This document shows positions 52,792-60,503 of a stretch of 64,000 bases of DNA, in pieces. The translations under genes and the position numbers were made by a program. Under the pieces are notes generated by a model, which saw only the letters and a program-made list of their open reading frames with translations, searched no databases and was not told where the DNA came from. The stretch's first letter is position 1. Each line of letters begins with the position of its first letter. Source of the stretch: Hoeflea_A sp965216535. GTDB lineage: Bacteria; Pseudomonadota; Alphaproteobacteria; Rhizobiales; Rhizobiaceae. Location: contig OZ244175.1 of assembly GCA_965216535.1 (NCBI GenBank), forward strand, positions 6,758,001-6,822,000, read 5' to 3'.

Positions 52792-52827
52792 ATGACAGTG
52801 GCATGACCCGAATGTCGCGGCTGTGAC
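52792..52827. promoter_or_regulatory. Possible Pho-box array between phoR and ppk2
   Basis: The half-site atgac occurs at 52792 and again at 52803 (11 bp apart, reading GTCAT on the minus strand), with related elements near 52814 and 52823. The 11-bp spacing and the divergent phoR/ppk2 context fit PhoB control of either gene. Matches are weaker than at pstS. Confidence 0.5.
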
Positions 52828-52890
52828 AATTGTGGAAATCTTGTGCGAGGCCAATTATGGTTCCCCGAAATCGGAAAACGGGTACCGGAC

Positions 52891-53775
52891 ATGAATGACA
52901 AAAGCAGCGACACAGCCGTTGAGATCAACGTAAGCGGCAAGCGGCGGCGGTTCGATATCAACGACCCGGCCCTTCCCGACTGGGTTGAAGACGTGGCGTT
53001 CAGCTCGGAAGGCTATCCCTATGACAAGAAGCTCAAGCGAAGCCACTACGAGGAGCAACTCGAAGCGCTGCAGATCGAGCTGGTCAAGGTCCAATTCTGG
53101 CTGCAGGCCAGCGGCGAGCGGGTGATCCTCGTCTTCGAGGGGCGCGACGCGGCCGGCAAGGGTGGCTCCATCGGAGCGACCAGAGCGTATATGAATCCCC
53201 GATCGGCGCGTATCGTGGCACTGCCCAAGCCGACCGACAAGGAGCGCGGTCAGTGGTACTACCAGCGCTATGTCGACCACTTTCCAACCACCGGCGAAAT
53301 GGTTCTGTTCGACCGCTCCTGGTACAACCGCGCCGGCGTCGAGCCTGTGATGGGCTTCTGCACGCCTCAACAGCATGAACGCTTTCTGGAGGAAACGCCT
53401 GATTTCGAGCATATGCCGGTGCGCGCCGGCATCCATCTGTTCAAGTTCTGGCTCAATATCGGTCGGGAAATGCAGCTCAAACGGTTTCATGACCGTCGCC
53501 ACAATCCGTTGAAAGTGTGGAAGCTTTCGCCGATGGACATCGCCAGTCTCGACAAGTGGGACGACTACACCCTTCGGCGCAACCAGATGCTGGAGAGCAC
53601 ACACAGCGACCATGCGCCCTGGACGGTGGTGCGCGCCAATGACAAGCGCCGCGCCCGCATCAACCTTATTCGTCACCTGCTGACGCAGCTTCCCTATGAC
53701 GGCAAGGACTTGTCGGCGATCGGCGAAATCGACGACAAGATCCTTGGATCCGGTCCGGGCTTCCTGACCGACTGA
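52891..53775 (+). CDS. ppk2: Polyphosphate kinase 2
   Basis: A 294-residue class I PPK2: P-loop FEGRDAAGKGGSIGATRAYMNPRSARIVALPKP, Walker B-like VLFDRSWYNRAGVEPVMGFC (lid-adjacent) and RFHDRRHNPLKVWKLSPMD. It transfers phosphate between polyphosphate and nucleoside phosphates. The start at ATG 52891 is preferred; GTG 52843 would add 16 residues without a better ribosome site. Its place next to phoR, with Pho-box-like elements between, ties phosphate storage to the Pho regulon. Confidence 0.92.
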   Translation: MNDKSSDTAVEINVSGKRRRFDINDPALPDWVEDVAFSSEGYPYDKKLKRSHYEEQLEALQIELVKVQFWLQASGERVILVFEGRDAAGKGGSIGATRAYMNPRSARIVALPKPTDKERGQWYYQRYVDHFPTTGEMVLFDRSWYNRAGVEPVMGFCTPQQHERFLEETPDFEHMPVRAGIHLFKFWLNIGREMQLKRFHDRRHNPLKVWKLSPMDIASLDKWDDYTLRRNQMLESTHSDHAPWTVVRANDKRRARINLIRHLLTQLPYDGKDLSAIGEIDDKILGSGPGFLTD

Positions 53776-53801
53776 CAGGCCTGCCAATGGCTTGATCGGC
53801 T

Positions 53802-55079
53802 TTACTGAGGCCGGATGCGAATGCCGTAGATATCGACCCCGTTGCCGGCACCGGTAATATCGCTGTTGAGCGCCAGGAAAGCCGGTTCCGTTGCCGCGCC
53901 GGCGTTGGAGAGGTCGAAACTGAAGATCACATCGCCGGCTTCATAGGTGACGTCGAACCGGTGGCGCCCACAGTCGCCGCCGCCCGGCAGCACGCAGCGC
54001 ACATAGATCTGGGTCGGAACGTCACCGGAGGAGCGCATGGTCAGCGCGACCATGGATTGCCCGCCGGCAAGACTCTGAAGCAGCCCGGGCCCGAGTTCGA
54101 ACAGAACCTCGCCCGGTACCCCGGCATCGCGCGAGACCACGCGAAGCGCATCCCTGCCGCCGTCTTCGAGCAGATCGAGTTCCGCGGCTTCACCCCCCGA
54201 AACAGTGGCGGCGTCGCGCGGTGTGAACACGTCAATCCAGTCACCTGAAAAGGCGCCGTCCGGAGAAGGAAGGCCGGCAAAATCCTCGCTGTCGATGGTC
54301 GCCGGCGGATTGGGAACGCTGGTGTCGCGCTGTTGCGGCGTCTGAAGTGCTCCGCTGACCATGACCCATACCGCACCGATGCCGACGAAGGCGATAACCA
54401 GGCACGTTACGAGGATCATTGCAAAAATGGGCCGGCGACGCTTTTTGCGCCCGGCGCGCGGAGCATCAATCGCTGCAGCTTGATCGGCGCGCGCCGCCGC
54501 TTGCGGCCGAAGTGGTGCACGTCCGCCGGCAACCGGTTCCGGAGCGCCGATATCAATGGAATCGAGCCGACCGGACTCGACCTCCCATGCACCATCAGGA
54601 TCCGGGGCGGCTGGTTCGCCATACCTTTCAGGAGCAGGAATATCGCTGAACGCAGGGTCGGCGCGTCCGGTCTGAGCATGCGGACCATCGTCAAAACCCG
54701 GATCAGCTCGCTCATCCAAACGGTCTAATGAGGCCTGCTCGCGAGGAGGTGGAGGCACGTCGAATTCATCCGCGGGCGGCGCTTCGTGATCCCCGGAAAC
54801 AAGATCGTCGGGATGGTCCCGGTCGTCGTCGCCGGCTTCGACATCAAATCCCGGATCGGGAGGCGGTGGTTCGGCCCAAAAAGTGTCCTCGATCCTGCCG
54901 ATCAGACCTTCCAGGAGCTCGGCCTGCCGTGCGGCGCGGTCGGTGCCGCCCAACCCCTGCTGGTCGATGCCGTTGGCGAGCGCCTTGCGCGCTGATTCAT
55001 AGACACGCTGCCGCTGCTGGGGATCCGCCATGCCCGGCTTGCTCAACGCCTTCCGAATGGCGGCCTCTATGCCCTTCAA
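53802..55079 (-). CDS. Hypothetical single-span membrane protein
   Basis: A 425-residue protein. The N-terminal ~60 residues are helical (IEAAIRKALSKPG...RVYESARKALANGIDQQ). Residues about 70-210 are a disordered Pro/Asp/Glu-rich stretch, and 211-216 a basic stop-transfer (RKKRRR). One membrane helix follows (about 217-242), with an exported C-terminal beta-rich domain containing paired Cys (YVRCVLPGGGDCGRHRFDV). Orientation is probably N-in/C-out. I do not recognise the family; similar layouts occur as conserved hypotheticals in Rhizobiales. Confidence 0.75.
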   Translation of the reverse strand: MKGIEAAIRKALSKPGMADPQQRQRVYESARKALANGIDQQGLGGTDRAARQAELLEGLIGRIEDTFWAEPPPPDPGFDVEAGDDDRDHPDDLVSGDHEAPPADEFDVPPPPREQASLDRLDERADPGFDDGPHAQTGRADPAFSDIPAPERYGEPAAPDPDGAWEVESGRLDSIDIGAPEPVAGGRAPLRPQAAARADQAAAIDAPRAGRKKRRRPIFAMILVTCLVIAFVGIGAVWVMVSGALQTPQQRDTSVPNPPATIDSEDFAGLPSPDGAFSGDWIDVFTPRDAATVSGGEAAELDLLEDGGRDALRVVSRDAGVPGEVLFELGPGLLQSLAGGQSMVALTMRSSGDVPTQIYVRCVLPGGGDCGRHRFDVTYEAGDVIFSFDLSNAGAATEPAFLALNSDITGAGNGVDIYGIRIRPQ

Positions 55080-55469
55080 TGCAAAACCCTCAACACACTT
55101 GGCCGATCCGGCAGCTCACCTTTAGCAGTTTCCCGCAGGCCGCCAAACCGAACCGGCGGCTTTCAACAGGATCAATACGGCGTTTTGCGGGCAAAAATCC
55201 GGTTAGGATGCAGATACCGCCTCGTCATCAATTGCGGTTGAGGCATATCAATTGACGACGGAAACATCTACGTCCCGCAGGACAAAGGGACTATAGGCCC
55301 GAAGCCGGTCTCGTGTTTCAGCGCGAACACATGAAGCCGGTTGCCACCATCAGACACAAACAGCATGTCGGGCACGGATCCTGCCGAGCAAGCGGGCTTC
55401 CAAGTCGCCCGATTGTCTGTTACCTCCGATTTACGTTTGCGTAAGCGTCAATCAAAAGGTCAGGTCTTT
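55080..55469. other. Intergenic region with a TTACG-N4-CGTAA inverted repeat
   Basis: This 390-bp gap between divergent genes holds the two promoters. An inverted repeat TTACG/CGTAA (55431-55435 and 55440-55444) followed by GCGTCAA lies 26 bp before the nitronate monooxygenase-like start. It resembles operators of MerR-type regulators of acyl/branched-chain catabolism (LiuR-like), by inference only. No other element is evident. Confidence 0.45.
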
Positions 55470-56429
55470 ATGGCACTTCCCGAAATTCTCAAAGGCACGT
55501 TGCGGCTGCCCGTTGTCGGCGCACCGTTGTTCATCATCTCGCATCCGCCGCTGGTGCTTGCCCAGTGCAAGGCGGGGATCGTTGGCTCCTTTCCGGCGCT
55601 GAACGCTCGGCCGGAGGCGCAGCTCGACGAGTGGCTTGCGCAAATCACCGAGGAACTGGCCAATCACACCGCCGCCAACCCGGACCGGCCGGCCGCACCC
55701 TTTGCCGTCAACCAGATCGTTCACCGGTCCAACACGCGGCTCGAGCACGACCTGCAGATGTGCGAGAAATACAAGGTGCCGATCGTCATCTCGTCGCTCG
55801 GCGCAGTGCCCGAGGTCAATCAGGCGGTGCATTCCTATGGCGGCATCGTGCTGCACGACATCATCAACAACCGGCACGCCAATTCGGCGATCCGCAAGGG
55901 CGCGGACGGACTGATCGCAGTTGCCGCCGGTGCCGGTGGCCATGCCGGCCCGTTGTCGCCGTTTGCCCTGGTGCGCGAAATCCGCGAATGGTTCGACGGA
56001 CCGCTGCTCCTGTCCGGTGCGATCTCCACCGGTCACGGCGTCCTGGCCGCGCAAGCCATTGGCGCCGATCTCGCCTATATCGGCAGCCCGTTCATCGCCA
56101 CGCCGGAAGCGCGGGCCATGGACGAGTACAAGGACGCCATCGTCGAAAGCGCTGCCGCTGACATCGTCTACTCAAACTACTTCACCGGCATCCACGGCAA
56201 TTATCTCAAACCCTCGATTGCCCGCGCCGGCATGGATCCCGACAATCTGCCCGTGGCCGACCCGACCAAGATGGACTTCGGCCAGAAGAAAAGCGGCGCC
56301 AAGGCCTGGAAGGACATCTGGGGGTCCGGCCAGGGCATCGGCGCCATCAAGCAGGTGCAGCCTGTTGCGGCCTATGTCGACCGGCTGGAGGAAGAATATC
56401 GTTCAGCCCGCGAGGCCCTGTTCAACTAA
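55470..56429 (+). CDS. Nitronate monooxygenase-like flavoprotein (2-nitropropane dioxygenase family)
   Basis: A 319-residue TIM-barrel FMN enzyme: LPVVGAPLFIISHPPLVLAQCKAGIVGSFPALNARP at the N-terminus, GADGLIAVAAGAGGHAGPLSPFALVREIREWFDGPLLLSGAISTGHGVLAAQAIGADLAYIGSPFIATPEA in the FMN-phosphate region. The AGGHAG segment contains the His used as catalytic base in this family. The ATG at 55470 matches family N-termini; the longer frame to 55341 does not. Confidence 0.9.
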   Translation: MALPEILKGTLRLPVVGAPLFIISHPPLVLAQCKAGIVGSFPALNARPEAQLDEWLAQITEELANHTAANPDRPAAPFAVNQIVHRSNTRLEHDLQMCEKYKVPIVISSLGAVPEVNQAVHSYGGIVLHDIINNRHANSAIRKGADGLIAVAAGAGGHAGPLSPFALVREIREWFDGPLLLSGAISTGHGVLAAQAIGADLAYIGSPFIATPEARAMDEYKDAIVESAAADIVYSNYFTGIHGNYLKPSIARAGMDPDNLPVADPTKMDFGQKKSGAKAWKDIWGSGQGIGAIKQVQPVAAYVDRLEEEYRSAREALFN

Positions 56430-56555
56430 CCAGACAAAGGATGCGCACGGCTCATCCGCAAGAATTTCCGCCAAACCGCCAATTTCGCGACTTGAATTGT
56501 TGCCGGTTTGGCGGTATCAGCCCCGCAATCTCATGTCCGCCCTTTCGGCGGCGGG

Positions 56556-56631
56556 GCCGCAGTAGCTCAGGTGGTAGAGCAACGCATTCGTAATGCGTGG
56601 GTCGGGGGTTCGAGTCCCTTCTGCGGCACCA
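56556..56631 (+). tRNA. tRNA-Thr (anticodon CGU)
   Basis: A 76-nt cloverleaf with 7-bp acceptor GCCGCAG/CTGCGGC, D-stem GCTC/GAGC, anticodon stem ACGCA/TGCGT, loop TTCGTAA (anticodon at 56589-56591), a T-loop TTCGAGT, discriminator A and an encoded CCA. The T-stem has two G-T pairs at its base. Confidence 0.95.
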
Positions 56632-56664
56632 ATTTTCCGTAAATCTCTGAAAAAGAAGAATAAT

Positions 56665-57045
56665 TTGAAACGTCCTGCACCCAGGTCGGTGATCGCCCAA
56701 ACGTTGACAGTGACATACCTCGCTCACCCGGCATTGGCCTCGGATGGGGTTCACACCTTCGAAGGCACACCACGCGAGGAACGGATGGACCTCATTGCCG
56801 AGGCGATGGCGTTCGCTTCACTGTGTCCGACGTTGCGGATCAACAAGCGGGTTCTGGATCGAGAGATTGCGCGCTGGAACATCAGGACAAAGGCCGGAAC
56901 CACTGACAGCAGGTTCCTGCAGAGTCACAAGCGCGGTTATCGCCGTTCGCTTTCCAGATACGGGAAGGAGATGCAATGCATCGTCGGATCCGCCTTTTAC
57001 GGCAAAGGCGGTTCGTTCATCCCGAATTTGCTTGTCGACAAATAA
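56665..57045 (+). CDS. Small hypothetical protein with a possible signal peptide
   Basis: A 126-residue frame starting at TTG 56665, after AAGAAG. The N-terminus (KRPAPRSVIAQTLTVTYLAHPALAS) resembles a signal peptide with an ALA-S cleavage site. The mature part contains AEAMAFASLCPTLRINKR and a basic helix (SHKRGYRRSLSRYGKEMQCIVG) with two cysteines that could pair. I do not recognise a family. Support is the signal-like N-terminus and normal codon use; the start could lie further down at ATG 56785. Confidence 0.5.
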   Translation: MKRPAPRSVIAQTLTVTYLAHPALASDGVHTFEGTPREERMDLIAEAMAFASLCPTLRINKRVLDREIARWNIRTKAGTTDSRFLQSHKRGYRRSLSRYGKEMQCIVGSAFYGKGGSFIPNLLVDK

Positions 57046-57073
57046 CGCTCCAACGCGGCGCCAGCCTCGTGTT

Positions 57074-59062
57074 TCAACAGTCTCCGGAGTCCCAGCTTTG
57101 CATACCGGCATCATCGCCTTCGGCGGCGATGATCTCCAGGAGGCCCAGGCCAAGCTGCCGGACATCCGAACTATCGGTGATGTCCTTTGGAGCGACAGGC
57201 GCTTCAATGGAAAAGACGATGCGTACCTCGGCATTCGCGGGCAACGGCTCGACCAGCCGGATTACCCGGGCACCGCATTCTTCATCCCCGAGCGACCAGT
57301 CGCCGTAATCGACGCCATTGACTTTGACCCCGATCGACTGGGGCGGCCGACCGGATGCCGGCGCCGGATACACCATGAAGCGAAACCCGAGTGACTGAAT
57401 ACCGGGGGCGATGGGGATGATCTTGAGTTCCGCCGTTGCGCCGTTCGACCATACGCCCCACGGCTCGGGCCGGCTCCACCCATTGGCAAGAATGGCGCCG
57501 TCGCCGATATCACCCAACGGCACAACCCGCCCCGCCTCAACGAAATGCGCGCCCAGCTCGCGTTTCCACCGTTCCACGGGACGGGAAAGCCTGTCGCAGT
57601 CAAGGCCGTCTGCGCGGTGGTCCACATAGGCGCGCCAGTAATCGACGACGGAAAACCGGGGGTGATGCGGAATTCGCTGGACCGGTTCGATCAGCCCCGC
57701 GAGTGCTCGATCGTCCGCTGAACGCAGTTGCGGGATGCAGGCGATGGCCGATGCCCGGTCCCACGCAGCGACAACGACTTCCATGTTCCGATGCACATGC
57801 CAGTTGGTCAGATAAGTGAGCGACGAGACCACCGCGAGCACACCGGACAGCGCTACGGACGCAACCAATCTCGGCGTGCCAGACCGTTCCGCCGGCAACA
57901 TGGTCAGCAGGAGCGCCGTCAGAACGGCGCCAAGCGCATAAACCGAGATGCGGCTGTCGAGATAGGCGCAGGTTTCGTCGACGAGGCACCAGTCCTGGAA
58001 TTTGGCGGAAGCCGCCAGCGGCAGGGTGACAGCGATGGCGGCGACCAGGCACACGAGGATGAGCGGCACGGTCTCGCGCAGCCTGAGCTTCGGTTTGCTT
58101 GCGGCCAGAAATGCCAGGAACGTCAGCCCGCCAACCACCCAGGCTGTGCGGATCACGGCCGGCGGAGCCGCCAGCCATTCGCCCTCTCCGAAAAGCTGTA
58201 GCAGACGCGGCAGTGTTGTGCCGGAAGCGACATGCATGAACAGCGTCGTCCATGTCTCCTGCACCCGATGCAGGCCATCCAGTGTATTGCCTTCGTAGAT
58301 CGATGCATTGAACACGCGAAACGACAGGTAGACTGCCAGCGTCGCTCCGATAGCAAGCCCATCCATCCACAGACGGCGGGATCCGAGGGTGCGTGCCAAA
58401 GCCATCGCAAATCCACCATTGTCGCCGATGCGCCGGCCCAGCACGGCCACATGCTCGGCCAGAAGCAATGCCGCGCCCGTGATGATCGCGTATTCGTTGA
58501 CCAGCATGGCGAGGCAGAACAGCGCGTAATAGGGCAGCAGACGCAACATCTCTGGCTCGGACCCCGCCTGCCTCAAACGCCAGAGCCGGATGCGAGCCAG
58601 GAAAACCAGAATGATCGGCACCGAATTCTGCAGCGCATAGGCATTTGGCGGCATGTGCTGATAGTCAAGCGGGTGCAGCACCACGATCAGCAGGAACAGA
58701 AAGAGCCGGAGGTTCTTTGCGAGCATCGCTGAAACAAAGACTGCCGCCAGATAGATGGCCCAGAAGTGCAGGATAACGGGCACCACTCGAAACAGCGGAA
58801 AGTCGGAGAAGTGAGTGCCGACCGCATTGAGCGGCAGCATCACATAGTTGCCGATGCGTCCGTGCTCTGAGGCGATGGTGAGGGTGTGGTCAACCACCTC
58901 GCCGACACCCTGCAGCACAATGTGGTGCAGCGCGACATCGTCAGCGGACAGCCGGTAGCCGGTTGTGAACAGCAGCGCCTGCATGACAACGACAATCAGG
59001 GCCGCCAGCCACGGTATGGCGGGTAAGGCCATTTCAATCAGGCGTGGCTGTGTGTAAACCAT
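57074..59062 (-). CDS. Large polytopic membrane protein, glycosyltransferase/polysaccharide-type
   Basis: A 662-residue protein with about ten to twelve membrane helices in the first ~430 residues, then an exported C-terminal domain. That domain contains NGWSRPEPWGVWSNGATAELKIIP, a 'GWS.PE.WGVWS.G' phrase seen at the C-termini of several uncharacterised membrane proteins linked to surface polysaccharides. Topology resembles GT-C glycosyltransferases, but no catalytic Asp pair can be assigned with confidence. GGAG before ATG 59062 decides the start. Confidence 0.7.
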   Translation of the reverse strand: MVYTQPRLIEMALPAIPWLAALIVVVMQALLFTTGYRLSADDVALHHIVLQGVGEVVDHTLTIASEHGRIGNYVMLPLNAVGTHFSDFPLFRVVPVILHFWAIYLAAVFVSAMLAKNLRLFLFLLIVVLHPLDYQHMPPNAYALQNSVPIILVFLARIRLWRLRQAGSEPEMLRLLPYYALFCLAMLVNEYAIITGAALLLAEHVAVLGRRIGDNGGFAMALARTLGSRRLWMDGLAIGATLAVYLSFRVFNASIYEGNTLDGLHRVQETWTTLFMHVASGTTLPRLLQLFGEGEWLAAPPAVIRTAWVVGGLTFLAFLAASKPKLRLRETVPLILVCLVAAIAVTLPLAASAKFQDWCLVDETCAYLDSRISVYALGAVLTALLLTMLPAERSGTPRLVASVALSGVLAVVSSLTYLTNWHVHRNMEVVVAAWDRASAIACIPQLRSADDRALAGLIEPVQRIPHHPRFSVVDYWRAYVDHRADGLDCDRLSRPVERWKRELGAHFVEAGRVVPLGDIGDGAILANGWSRPEPWGVWSNGATAELKIIPIAPGIQSLGFRFMVYPAPASGRPPQSIGVKVNGVDYGDWSLGDEECGARVIRLVEPLPANAEVRIVFSIEAPVAPKDITDSSDVRQLGLGLLEIIAAEGDDAGMQSWDSGDC

Positions 59063-59498
59063 TGTTCTCCACATGTAGACCGGCAGTTGCACGCGCCTTA
59101 GGATGATTGAGTTCGTACGGGAAGCCCAGTAGGTCCCGACTGATTGGTGTTGCGACAGATCTCATCCAACTCAATTGAGTGAACAAATGACCTAGAAACT
59201 CGGAGTAACGGAATGCACCCTCCCTGTACATCAACGCGGCCAGGGGAAGGGCTGTTCAGCTATCCCCTTTTTGCGGAACGCTTGACGGCGTCTGAGTCTC
59301 GCCGCGAGTGCGAGCAACAACGGCTTCCGTGGAAGGTGGGACTTGCCGTGGACATACCGTCGCGAAGGTTCTGTTTAACCGGCAGAAATGCGCTTGCCGC
59401 AGCAGCCACTATCCATATTGGATGCCGTTGAAACACACGCATAAGTGTCAAATCGAAGCAGCGCGCTCAAGCAAAAATTGAATAATCATAGGACAATA
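59063..59498. other. Intergenic region at a composition boundary
   Basis: GC falls from core-like to AT-rich around 59440. A perfect 12-bp palindrome ACTCAATTGAGT lies at 59169-59180, a possible operator for the leftward gene. An open frame at 59213-59431 has GGAG before its ATG but no protein-like features, so I do not call it. Confidence 0.4.
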
Positions 59499-60080
59499 AT
59501 GATAAATCGTCGCGACAATCCAAAATATAAAGTTGTTGACATCAATTCAGATCCTGTTGTAGCTAAATATTATCGAATTTTCTGTACGATATACATTTCT
59601 TGTATTATTATATATGCAATTTTATACAATATTTATATTGATCAATTCCAAAACAAAATTAGCTATCCAATATTGTTTTACGAAAAATACTACCTTGACC
59701 TAAAAATATTGTTAATGGCCACGAATGAGAAAAGCGCCTTGGAGTTTAACAATTTCGTACATTTGGCACTTATTATTACGTTCTTCATGTCTATTGCTTT
59801 CTCCACCTTAATTTTCTTACTAACGTTGAAGTTTGGCGGCGAATCAGAGAGCGATCACACATCATTTGACCTATTTCTACTAACCTTTTGTTTTCTATTT
59901 ACTTTCATACCGAACTATATTTTTTCCGCCCGATACAAATATCCAGGAAGTGGCGTGTCGATGGGCGTCCCAGTTAATGCTTTCGGGGCCGTTTTGACTT
60001 TGCTATTTTTGTTACTTTTCTTTATTGTTTCCTTGTATATTTCCATATATTTGGCGAAGTTATTTAAAAGGTGGCTGTAG
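59499..60080 (+). CDS. AT-rich four-helix membrane protein, unknown
   Basis: A 193-residue protein with AGGACA before its ATG. Hydrophobic helices lie at about residues 25-47, 88-112, 124-146 and 160-188. Tyr, Ile, Phe and Asn are abundant, and codons are strongly AT-biased, unlike all the core genes. It has no recognisable domain. It stands between the polytopic protein and a very large exoprotein, in the same direction as the latter. Recent acquisition is likely; a role as accessory or immunity protein for the exoprotein is only a possibility. Confidence 0.6.
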   Translation: MINRRDNPKYKVVDINSDPVVAKYYRIFCTIYISCIIIYAILYNIYIDQFQNKISYPILFYEKYYLDLKILLMATNEKSALEFNNFVHLALIITFFMSIAFSTLIFLLTLKFGGESESDHTSFDLFLLTFCFLFTFIPNYIFSARYKYPGSGVSMGVPVNAFGAVLTLLFLLLFFIVSLYISIYLAKLFKRWL

Positions 60081-60503
60081 CTGGAACGCAAGTGCACATT
60101 CTGCATCATCGCTAGCTGTTTTGCCAACATGGTCCAAGCCATCTAGTCAAAACCGCCCAAAATACGGTGCTCCCGGTCTGCTTTCAGCTAGTCGAAATAC
60201 CCACAGGCCACCACGGCAGCCACACAACACCCTTCAACCGACTGCCTAGCTTGATAGTCCATCTAATCGCGATGGTTGCAAATATCTCACAGAGAGGTAT
60301 TGCTTTTACTGTATGGCTTAGCTATTGGTGTATTTCGAACTGACTGACTATCGATAATTGTGCGACCCACTAACGAACGCCACTGTGTACCGGTGCAGCG
60401 ATTTATATGCTCGCGCCTTAAAAGCAAACAGCTGGCATAGAAGAAAGGTCCCGATCTCGCTGGTGGTCGAAGTGAAAGCTTTAATGTAAACTGAGGCATA
60501 GCC
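60081..60503. other. Intergenic region with a possible IS5-like transposase relic
   Basis: This 423-bp gap carries no intact gene. On the minus strand (60287-60499) the phrases CTGTQWRSL and RTIIDSQSVRNT recall the 'TGCQWR.L' and 'IIDSQSVKTT' segments of IS5-family transposases, but they lie nearly adjacent with no intervening domain. If real, this is a heavily deleted relic. Confidence 0.3.

Noticed and set aside
56556..57045. tRNA-Thr as an island attachment site
   Set aside because: No repeat of the tRNA 3' end was found within the window and no integrase is nearby.
59213..59431. 72-codon frame with GGAG before its ATG
   Set aside because: Sequence is not protein-like and both strands are open; insufficient support.
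60287..60499. Intact IS5-type transposase
   Set aside because: Only two short transposase-like phrases, nearly adjacent and without the catalytic core; kept only as a possible relic in the intergenic entry.
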